64,000 nucleotides of DNA from Tubulanus polymorphus (lineage: Eukaryota; Nemertea; Palaeonemertea; Tubulaniformes; Tubulanidae). Where the stretch lies: positions 10,664,501 through 10,728,500 of the forward strand of contig NC_134035.1 of NCBI RefSeq assembly GCF_964204645.1, read 5' to 3'. Positions 15,181 through 37,500 of the stretch are shown piece after piece. The notes under the pieces are model-generated. The model saw only the letters and a program-made list of their open reading frames with translations, was not told where the DNA came from and did no database searches. The position numbers and the translations under genes are program-made. The number at the start of each line of letters is the position of its first letter. Within the stretch, counting starts at the first letter, position 1.

Positions 15181-16126
15181 TACGATGATGATAATATCAA
15201 CATTCGATATTCTGGTGCGTACGCAATTCAGTGAAAAACGTAGTGGCAATTAAATCTACCTAATGACGCTGAAAATATAAAAACATTTCGGAATTAAATT
15301 TCAATCGTGACCTCGGTGCCAACGTTAAATCAGCATCATTCTTAACGTGCATTTCACAGCCGTTTGAACATTGCGCATCTCGCCGGAAGTGACGCGCGCG
15401 CGCCCAATCGTTTGCTGTTGTTTTTAACGCGAATTATCCGATATCAAATTTGAGTAATATGATTATCCGATATAACGAAGAGGCCCGCCGGGAACCGGGC
15501 GAGAACGATTCCCAGCAACGGGCAGGAAAAAAAAGCAATTCATTTATGGGCATAAATTCGCGAAAATTCCGCCGTTACTAAATCGTCGTCTCGATTCTAG
15601 CCGCGAGCAAAGAATTAACGCCACTCGGTCACACGTGAAAGCCACTACCGTCTCCGAAAAGCATCGGGTTTACATTATTAGTAAATAAGATCTTCGGGGC
15701 AATCGTATAGATTCGTATATACAACGAACAGTGGCTCAGAACAGATCAAATGTTGGTATATATTGAACGTGCGGGTTTAACTATACCCAGTGGGTTCGAG
15801 TCCCCGAGCACCATGCGCGGTGTAAAAATAACTTCTGAAAAACTTTTTCCCGGTAAGAGTATAAATTCGATTATTTCACTCGATATATAACTTCTGTATT
15901 CACTGTAAGTAAGAGCTTTTTGTGGTTATTCTACCCAAGGAAAGTTAAGATCATGACATTCGAGCGAGATAGTTTGCGATGGTAGTCTTTTGAATGAGTT
16001 GCTTTTTCAGGAAATGTATTTACGCCACGATAACCAAACCGAACAATAGATTCGATAGATGCCGGACTTTCTGATGCAAACCTATTGTTCCGGATTCAGG
16101 AAGATAACGAATATTAACCCGGAAGT
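15181..16126. other. No gene; possible worn tRNA-derived SINE
   Basis: At about 15730-15815 a GTGGCTCAGAACAG block followed by GTGGGTTCGAGTCC resembles the A and B boxes of a tRNA promoter. The cloverleaf stems do not pair well, so it is not called as a tRNA. Nothing else recognised. Confidence 0.3.
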
Positions 16127-16350
16127 TAGGCTAAACAAAAATGATACCTTGTTTCTCCGCAGCGGCCGGGTCATTTTTGTAAAATATGATAAAATTTATA
16201 AACAGTTCATTTCTATAGCGGCCGGGTCTGTTATGGTAAAATTGATCACGATTTTAAAAAAAGTAATGTATAGGGTAGATAGGCGGCCGGCCGGGTCAAC
16301 ATTTAAGCTCAGCAGAGCGGAGAAACAAGGTATCAATTTTTTTTAGCCTA
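16127..16350. repeat. MITE, family G copy 1
   Basis: A 224-bp element with about 33-bp terminal inverted repeats, TAGGCTAAAC...GATACCTTGTTTCTCCGC and its inverse GCGGAGAAACAAGGTATC...TTTAGCCTA. TA at both outer ends would fit a Tc1/mariner-type target duplication. The interior has GGCCGGGTCA blocks. Copies: 26318-26527 (close) and 31814-32019 (worn). Confidence 0.85.
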
Positions 16351-25200
<8,850 letters not shown>

Positions 25201-25345
25201 TTGACGCACGAGCTTTCGGTAATAGCGTATAAACGTATAAGCTCCATCGGGTGAATTTGTAGCGAAAGCTAGTACTTCAAATAGATTAGTTAAGATAAGC
25301 TATGAAGCATTTATTTTACACCGGGTTAAACGGCTCTTCTATCAA
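25201..25345. repeat. Dispersed repeat, family H
   Basis: Contains GAGCTTTCGG, CATCGGGTGA, GTAGCGAAAGCT and a tail resembling ACCGGGTTAAACGGCTC. The same blocks occur at 32560-32735, 34745-35070, 42185-42350 and 43865-43990. Confidence 0.5.
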
Positions 25346-25419
25346 TTTTATGATAACAATATCATTTATCCCGTTCATTACGTAGCTTCGTAATTTAGAT
25401 GTTATTATGATTTACTAGA

Positions 25420-25436
25420 TAATAATAATAATAATG

Positions 25437-25478
<42 letters not shown>

Positions 25479-25492
25479 GTAATAATAATATT
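25420..25492. repeat. (AAT)n microsatellite
   Basis: Trinucleotide array with a few GAT and AGT interruptions. Confidence 0.95.
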
Positions 25493-26317
25493 AATGAAAA
25501 TAATATATAAAGAATCCTACTATAAAACGAGAAAATAATATGATATAAAGTCCGATAATTTTTCCTAGGGCTAGTCGATCATTCAACGTTTCTATTATAT
25601 TATAATTATCGTCATGGTTATAATAACGTAAATCTATCCACATTCATTAACCGACGAAAACGCGAGTATCGAACAGTTATAAAGCGAGGAAACTTAAAAA
25701 TCGGGACGGGTGTCATCTCGGCTACTGCCGTACAAATCCATGGTATTAAATTCATTAGTAGTTACGCTGTGATCGTCACGTCTCGCGACTATAGGGCATT
25801 AATAGAATCAACGATGGCGGGATATACTGTGTAAATTCATTAACCTGTCATTTACTGTCACGATCAACTCATTCTTACCGTTCGAATCCGATCGGACACA
25901 TATTCAATTCTATACGGGATAAACACGCGCCAGTGTATTATGACGAATCGCATTGACTCATTTTATAGATATCACAGCTGATGATATAATACGTTCCGTC
26001 GCTTAAAGATATGATACCTTTTTGCGGTGTTTCTATATACGTGGAAAGAACTATGATTTTTAAACTGGTCATTTACACTTAAAGCCTCTAAGTCCGTTCA
26101 CTCTAATTGAACGAGTGCATTAAGCCTATCGAAATAAACGCCTTATGGTCCAGGGATAGAATTGGAACAGCTACGTACGAATAAAGATGGTTAGAACCGA
26201 AATTAATTCATCAAAGGTTAAGAATTATAAGATTGAGGGTTTGGACTCTCTTTCTTACACACTCTGTTTCTACACAATCGTCAAGTGTGTGAAATGGCGA
26301 AGCTTGCTTTGATGATG
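25493..26317. other. No gene seen
   Basis: AT-rich sequence without a recognisable feature. Confidence 0.5.
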
Positions 26318-26527
26318 CTAAAATGATACCTTGTTTCTCCTAATCGGCCGGGTCATTTTTCATGTACATAAAATTTGTAATCAGTTCATTTCTATAGCTG
26401 CCAGGATTGTTACGGTTAGCTTGATCATGATTTCAAGAAAAGTAATGTACAGGAAGATAGGCGACCGGCCGGGTCAACTTTTAAGCTCATCCAGCAAGGA
26501 GAAACAAGGTATCAATTTATTTAGCCT
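26318..26527. repeat. MITE, family G copy 2
   Basis: Same ends as the element at 16127: ATGATACCTTGTTTCTCC and GGAGAAACAAGGTATCAAT, flanked by GCTAAA / TTTAGC. Internal GGCCGGGTCA blocks are conserved, but some positions differ. Confidence 0.85.
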
Positions 26528-27777
26528 TAGTTTTCCGAGATTTAGTTTCTAAGTCGAATCGGACGAACTCGGCGCCACTGAATATCAGGCAGCGATACAA
26601 GGAATGTACGTTAACATGTACTCTTCTTATAGACACATGATTCTTGGTCTCCTCTTTATTGTAAATAGCCAATAATGCCACATATGTATTACGGTGCAAT
26701 AAAGATTAAATTGAATTGAATTGAATTATCCGACCCTAAACCAACTGGAACAAGATACAGGTATCCATAACTTGAATATCGTTTCATATATCGACCAAAT
26801 TCATCGGATGACAGAATACTTGTCTCTGTATCCTTTTTATGGTGAAGGCATTTACCTATCCTCACCGACGCATTGCCGAGGGGCACTTCAACGTTGTGTA
26901 TGTAACTCCGGGCTTTTTGTCGCTTTTTGTCGCTGTTTTCGCTGTGTTGGTAGCTTAGGGGCGCTTTTATTTGAATGTAAGTCGAGCTTTTAGGCGTATC
27001 GCCGTATCGAGAAATTATCGAAAATCTTTGAGCTGCCGTCCTGGACGCGTACGTCAATACCCGAATATGCTGTTGCGAAGACTAAGCGATTAGAATCGTA
27101 TATAGACTCCGATTGAAATCGCTTTGATCGAAATTATCAATACCAATACAGTCATACTGCTATAATGACAGTGTTTTTTACCTTCTCTCACATTATAAAC
27201 TCTTTTGTTCGCACGCCTTCAGGGAAATCGGGTGAGTATAAAGACAAACGTTCGTCGTATATTCGTTTACGAGCTGTTTTATCCGGTTACATTCTCTTCG
27301 TCTAATGACTAAAACATTCACCCTAAAACTGGCCTTTTAATGAACTTATAAATAACAAATAATTAAATCGTTTTGAGACACGATTCAGCTCGAGCTCCTT
27401 TATCAAATTCTTGATAAATTTGCCAGAAATAGCGAGTGTATCTAATTTTAGAAATGCATCTGAAAATGTGAACGGTATATAGCTATATTTCTGAAGTAGA
27501 ATCGTGCCAATTAAGTTTCCTTCCAACTGTTGCTTATCCTGAATCGATTATCATTAAAGAAGCGTTTTGCTAGAACTTTGGCTACGGAGAAGTAATTTCT
27601 AAAATTCTCCCTGAAATCGAATATGCAAATTTGCCCGTGATCTGTTTTCCATTCATTACATTATCGTTACGCGTTGGCCAACACGGGCACGTGTAAAAGG
27701 ATGATGGATTGTATTTGGTTTCGTTGTTATGAATTTCTCTCTTTCTCGCTCTCTCAATCGCACGCTCCCACGGACAG
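26528..27777. other. No gene; possible leader of the candidate gene at 27778
   Basis: No recognisable protein. The pyrimidine-rich stretch at about 27730-27775, just before ATG|GTAAGT, could be the 5' leader of the candidate microexon gene. A 9-nt exon-like unit at 27225-27233 also has a CAG acceptor and a GTGAGT donor, but it is not placed in any model. Confidence 0.3.
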
Positions 27778-31280
<3,503 letters not shown>

Positions 31281-31314
31281 TCAGGTATATTGTGAGGTGT
31301 AGAGTCTACAAGGG

Positions 31315-31412
31315 TACAGTTAGAGTTAGAGTTAACTCTGAGTTAAAATTAGTTCGTTTTCGATGAAATCAAGTCAGTTCTTAACTCACAATTGTGGAAC
31401 TGGGTTCTGGTG
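31315..31412. repeat. Dispersed repeat, family E copy 2
   Basis: GTTAACTCTGAGTTAAAAT, TTTTCGATGA and AACTCACAATTGTGGAACTG match the repeat at 8799-8890, the last block inverted. It abuts the family A element. Confidence 0.5.
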
Positions 31413-31424
31413 TCGAATCTCCCA

Positions 31425-31747
31425 CGGCAGGGATTCGAACCTGATGGCATCGTTACACTCATCCCCGACACGAACCCCTGCCACACTAGACCGGGTGCGC
31501 AGGTACATGCGCAGCTTCGCCGCACGAAAACTTGCGGCACCGATCAGATTGCTCGTTGTATAATCGCTGAGGTAAATTTCACGGAAGAACTATCAATGGG
31601 AAAACCCAGGCTAAAAATGAAACGGGATATCTGATTGGCTAATAATGACATCATCTCAGCTGCGCGTGTAGCTTTCAACTCGGTTTAAGTGTGGCAGGGT
31701 TTCGTACCGTAGCAATCTCGATGCCATCAGGTTCGAATCTCTGCCGG
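31425..31747. repeat. MITE-like repeat, family A copy 2
   Basis: Left end GGCAGGGATTCGAACCTGAT and right end ATCAGGTTCGAATCTCTGCC form an inverted repeat of about 28 bp that carries a pol III B-box consensus. The interior matches 722-950 but has about 90 bp extra between the left end and the shared GATTGCTCGTTGTATAATCG block. Confidence 0.75.
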
Positions 31748-31813
31748 GGAAGGATGCGAATCAGTACGCGCGAAGCACACCAGTACAATATACAGTAGGT
31801 TTACCAGGCGAAA

Positions 31814-32019
31814 GTTTAGCATGTTTTTCTCTCGACAAAATATCTATAAACTGCAATAAAACGTGTAATCAGTCCCTTTTTATAGCTCTTTGGTCTGTTA
31901 TGGTTAGCTTGATAATGATTTCTAGAAAGATAATGTACAGGGTTAGGTGGCCGGTCGGGTCAACTTTTAAGCTCAGCTGAAATTGAAAACTCAAGCTATC
32001 AAATTCTTTAGCCTAAACA
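31814..32019. repeat. MITE, family G copy 3 (worn)
   Basis: Shares TCTGTTATGGTTAGCTTGAT, GTCGGGTCAACTTTTAAGCT and the TTTAGCCTAA end with copies at 16127 and 26318. Its left terminal repeat has decayed. Confidence 0.65.
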
Positions 32020-32559
32020 TGTTTCCGAGCGTTTTCCTGTAACTTGAGAAACAATGGTTTCAGGATCAATGTTTCCCAGATTAATTATTTTGTTTCAGTG
32101 TTTCCACGCGTCGTGTGCGTCGGGCTTAAACACGCGCCTCCCACTAGTCGCTGTCATGTGTTATCGTTTGATTTCAGTGAAACGAACAAATTCGAAAAGT
32201 GATCTCCTCCCTCCATTTGGATGACAACAACGTGATTTCGAGGAACGACACAACATGACCTCTCTCACACTCTCAACCTCTAGCATTGATCATCATACTT
32301 CGAATTACCAGCAGCGCCACTCAGCGGGAGAGTTCGAAATCATACAGGGGACAGAATGGCGGTCGATGCGCAACGTTGTACGTCGAACCCTCCTTGAATG
32401 GATCTCGCAATCTTGTTGAAATATTTGAGAAATTCTTGAAACTTATGTCGAACTGGAATTACAAAAATGGAATTACAAACTTTACAAGGTTAAAAACGTA
32501 ATGTCTTCGGAAATCAGTAGAGGAGCCGTGTTGACCTGGCGTTGAAATACCTCATAGGT
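32020..32559. other. No confident gene; protein-like open frame at 32255-32419
   Basis: An ATG at 32255 opens a 54-codon plus-strand frame starting MTSLTLSTSSIDHH and ending WISQSC. It has no recognisable domain and no supporting splice site. Nothing else seen. Confidence 0.2.
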
Positions 32560-32735
32560 TGACTCGTTTGACTGAGCTTTCGGCTACTAATACAATGGAC
32601 GTATAAACTAGATCTAGTTTAAACGTCCATGCTAATGCCTGTAGTAGCTTCATCTCAGTTACCCGATGAAGGTACTGTTATGTATTATTAGCGAAAGCTC
32701 GTACTTCAAATGAACAAGTTAGCCCATAAAGTGCT
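32560..32735. repeat. Dispersed repeat, family H, with central palindrome
   Basis: Inverted GAGCTTTCGGCTACTA and direct TTAGCGAAAGCTCGTACTTC blocks flank a palindrome centred near 32611 (TAAACTAGATCTAGTTTA) whose arms extend to ATGGACGT / ACGTCCAT. Confidence 0.55.
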
Positions 32736-33935
32736 ATCCGCTTCACTACGTTTTACTGATTCGAATATCTGTAAGAGATTCCAACTTCTTAACCTTGTGC
32801 ACGATCGTCATTTTATGTTCTAGGAATATTACGATACAGTGATTGAGCAAACAATGACCAAACGACAAATTTTATTGTTTATATATATACATATATATAT
32901 ATATATATAATGTGTGATGTATTAACATTTTCTCAACCAAACTCTCTCACTCAGAACATAACAGAAGCCTAAAAATCTATCCGAACATATTAGAGGATTC
33001 TTTTTTAACCGATATATAATTACCCTACCTGCAGTTTGTTTTTCAATTTCAAATTGATTTTATCGCCGGTCATTTCCTACTACGAATTCAGCTTACAATT
33101 GCTACTGCGCCCGATATTTCATCGATATCCCCCGTTATCTCAAGGCAGTATCGTGCCGTGAGCTTGATGCAATCGAATTTATATCTATATTATAAATAGA
33201 TAATAAACAACTATTTTAAGAAATTGCGGTTTTGTTTGTACGTTTTTATTCAATTTCGTCGCCGTTTTGCGGCCAAAGCATACACGAAGCATCCAGTACT
33301 ATACAGCGATTACTGAAGCGATTCACAAACAACACGCGTGAATATAAATCGCCATATCCGTTATGCAATAAAAAGATGTGAGATCCCACAGTTGGAAATT
33401 GACTAAAATTATCGTAAATACTTTAGGTGGTTACTATGTGCAGTGATTCGGGTCATATTTCATATCTACTGTAGGTGGTTCAATTTGAGAAGAACTTTTC
33501 TTTTGTATATGCTGGATCTAAATATTAGAGTTTCGAGTTCTTTTTGGTTAAACTGATCTGGAATTGAGAGCGATCTTGAATTAAGAAATATCGAACTACA
33601 TGTATTGATCTTGAAGGCAATTGAAGACAATTATCATATTGATAAGGAATACACGTCACCAAACATCTACTTCGTAGTTATTTGACGTATTGTTTTAAAC
33701 TGAAGGAAGGTGGTAGTAAGCACTCAAGATATTTCTGATAACCTTTTGATAAACTTTTTAGTCAATTTACAGAATATTGTGAGACTGTACATCCGCGTTA
33801 CTAATGCAGTTGACGAAGCCACAATAATATACAGCACAGAGGAAACGAGACATACGAGAATTGATGTCGGCTCGACAAAAATTGAATTTACAAAGTTCTC
33901 ATTTTGGCAACAATAAAATAATAATGTATATTACT
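32736..33935. other. No gene; short (AT)n at 32880-32910
   Basis: AT-rich sequence downstream of the fibrinogen-domain gene. No exon recognised. An open frame at 33710-33916 has no domain. Confidence 0.5.
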
Positions 33936-34582
33936 TTACTTATATGGTATCAACCACATTCGGACCTTTTTTATTCCAATATTCCTAAGCGCTGGTAGCA
34001 TGGTGTCCCAGGTCATGCGATTCCATAAACCGTGTAGACTAGCGTCAGTACAGTCATTATACCACCAACCCCCACCCATCACTTGGGCGCAGCTTTTCCC
34101 CGGCGACGAATCGTGGTCTTTGTCGCGCGTACTAAATTGAGAACCATTTATCGACGACATAGCGTCACCCCACTTCACGTTCGGCGCCATTTTGCTGTAA
34201 GTCATCGTGAAATTCCCGCTCGCTTCGCTGCCTACGTGGAAGTTCTCGAAGAAAAGGTTAGCTTTACTGTTGTTGTTCAGTAGGATATATATTTTCAGTT
34301 TGTAGACGCGTTTTAGACTCGGCTGATTCAACAGCGGATATAACGTATCGAAACCTATCCAATACGACGTAAGTTTAGGATTGCCGTTGTCGAAACCGGT
34401 TTTGTATTGGTCCCAGGATTTATCGAAGTCGCCGTCCACGACGCGATTAGAAATAATCGTGGTTCCGCCTTTAACCATCTGACAGAGAGTGACTCGTGGA
34501 CGCTTCGCACCTTCTGGATAGATGTATTGAACGATCGTCTGTTTTTCGTCATGCAGATGGGCGTCGTACACGTCGGAGCAAT
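33936..34582 (-). CDS. PAN-EGF-FReD gene, exon 3 (fibrinogen domain)
   Basis: Acceptor TTGTTTCAG before the DCSDVYDA motif. The whole fibrinogen-related domain is in this exon, which ends at TAA (33936-33938). Confidence 0.9.
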
Positions 34583-37500
34583 CTGAAACAAGAGACAAGA
34601 AAACAAAATCTTGAAAATTTCATCAAAGCCTCTAAGAAATAATATATATATTGCTTGATAGTTTCGACGAGTAGTACTAAATAGGTTAACTATTTTATAT
34701 TTATAGGCAAACTGACACAAATTACACTAATCTGCCTATAAATACTGTTGTTTCATCTGATGTGGCTACTACGCATTTAGTAGCGAAAGCTCGTGCATCA
34801 AATAAACTAGAACGATAACCACACTCAAACGTGGTGAACGGATAATAAGATAAAATCCCACTATTTACAGATTAAAAGAATTCAAAAACAAGAATTTATT
34901 TATTAAATCTAAAATATTTAAAAGACACGACGTTTCGATCTCACCCTAGAGATCATCGTCAGGACCTGACGATGATCTCTAGGGTGAGATTTTATCTTAT
35001 TATCAAATAAACTAGTTAACCTAAACTACTACTCGACGTCTCTTTATTCTACACCCGCTTAATGCGGCTGCTCTACGAATCTTACGACAATCAACGAACT
35101 ACAACCGACAGTAGTGAAGCAACAGCAATTCGCCACCACAAAGACATAAGAAGCAACTAATGGTAACAATGTTCAAATCCAAGAAATTTCACAAAATGGT
35201 GGATTTTCTCTCTCATTCAACTGGACTTAAGGAGTCTTTTTGCCAATCCATCTAATCGGTACAGAACTGGAATAATATCGGATATTCAGTTGTTGTCCGC
35301 GATTTTTGGCATTCTGTTAAGACATAAATGAGGTATGTACTCCAAAAAGTAAGCAAAATATCCCAGAAAAACAGGTCTCATCCATTAATAAAAGACATTA
35401 GACAGAAAATATGAGTGACGATATTAAATTGAATAAAAATGTAAACACACAACTGTAATTCTCGTTTTGAAACGCCAATATTGATGACGTAGCGCACATC
35501 GACCCGCACAGAACCCCATTTCATCGAACTTGGCATTTTTAAGAGATACACTACAACATTCTTATGAAATGATTTTCTGTATGGAAATCATAATAAGCAA
35601 TCTCATTGAACTTGGCATTTTTACCAGATACACTAGAACTACACTATTGATATTTATAAATCGGTGTCTGCAGGAAGTAACGGTTCTCGTTTAAACAGAC
35701 TTCTCCTGCGACCGACACGAATTTCGTCTGAAGCGCTTCAAGATCGTTCGGAAATCGAGCGTAAACACCGTCGCGACACGGGATACTTAAACAGTGAAAG
35801 TCAATTAACATCAGGAAGCGTCTCGGAGGGCATATCGACCGTGTTCTAAACGAAACACGACTAACATCTCCTCATTAACGTACTAAACTATCGTTTGTAT
35901 TTAGCTGATTGACGCTGCGTTAAAATATTGGTTCCGTTTTTGTTCGAAAGAAACTTCTTTTACGAGAAACTCTTTTTTTAAAAATCTATATTCTACAACG
36001 ACAAGGAGGGAATTTTCTAAGAAATGTAAGCCTTTAGTGCATACGGCACGAAAGCATCTAAAAAACTATTTAAAAAAATATTTACTATATTTACTATATA
36101 TATATACACGAAAAAAATGATAATATTATACCAACCGTAAGCCCTACGATCGCACCGCTGTCCAGTGAAGCCTGTTGTCCCGCAGTGGCAAATCCGTGTA
36201 TCGTAATCTAGCACTCCACCGCGTTTACAAAAGGGTTCCTGAAGGCGAAAAGAAGGGTCTAGAATTATATTCGAAATACATTTCCACATTTCTAGCTTTA
36301 CCACTTCTATGAAAGTACGTTTGTGGTTGAAAACCTGACAAGTATAACAAATATCTGAAACTCTCTCCTTATTTTAAGGACTCTTGGAGACGAGGCAATT
36401 TCATTCTATTTCCTAACGAAAGATTAGACTGTGATCGGTCAAACCATGGACATAAACAAAGCCCACTGTCAAATTTTGGAGAAATTGTCCAGAAGATTCT
36501 TCAAGTTCAATCGTGGTTGTATCGAGTTTACCAGATACAAATGTCTTGTTCGTCAACTACAGCTATTACCTTTTTAACTAATGGCTACTACACTATAAAA
36601 GCGCGTAGCAACTACGGAAACGAATGTGATACGAGTAGAAAGCGACATTATTCTATTATTCATTTACGTCATAGAGTGATATTAAATGAACTGCATCAAT
36701 TAGCAATTTGACAGAGCTACGGAATGTCTTATTCAAGTGGAGTCGAGTCGAGTTGCCAATATCGACTTGTAACTGGACAAGATGAAGAGATTCGTGGATG
36801 AGCCGGTATGGGCCGGCATAAAAAATATGGCTTAGACTTAAGATCGGTCTGAGACCTTCTCGGTTGTATAGCCCATCTAACGAACTTAATATCAAGTTAA
36901 GACCGGACTTAAAATTGAAGAGAATTTCTTGGACTTAGGTCTCGACTTTGGAACCGGCTGTCGGCTTATTGTGTGGAATCAGTAAACGCGAAGACGAATG
37001 GCGAAGACTTCGAAGATAAATTTCATTTCATCAAAATACCTTCAACGTATAAATAGCTAATCCGCCCGATGAAACTAGTATACACAAGTCAAGCGAAACT
37101 TCGCACTTTTAATATGATTAAGTCGCTAAGGGCTATCACTGAGCTGAGCGTAGTCTACACCAGTACATTCTTCGTCGATTACACTTTCGTACATTATAGA
37201 TGATAATGCCGAAGAAGTTATGGTTGTTTATTGCAATTGCCTAAGCGAAAGATTGCGTGAGAAATAACAAATTGATGGTGCGTTAATTAAACCAAGATCT
37301 CACGTATGCGTAAATGTCCCGTAAAGGTCCTGTAGCTATGTGCGTACTTTTTGTACGAGACAACGTCATAAATGGTTGCGAAACGCAATAAGTGATTTAC
37401 GCGCGATACTCGAAGTTTGTTAATCTCCTGGTTATCTTTTGTGGATGTGTGTACGGCAAGTCTCCAGCGCTGGTTGGCAAACCAACGATGACGTCACGCG

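Noticed and set aside
15730-15815. Possible tRNA (GGGTTCGAGTCCCCGAGCACC)
   Set aside because: No matching 5' acceptor strand or cloverleaf; kept only as a worn SINE-like fragment.
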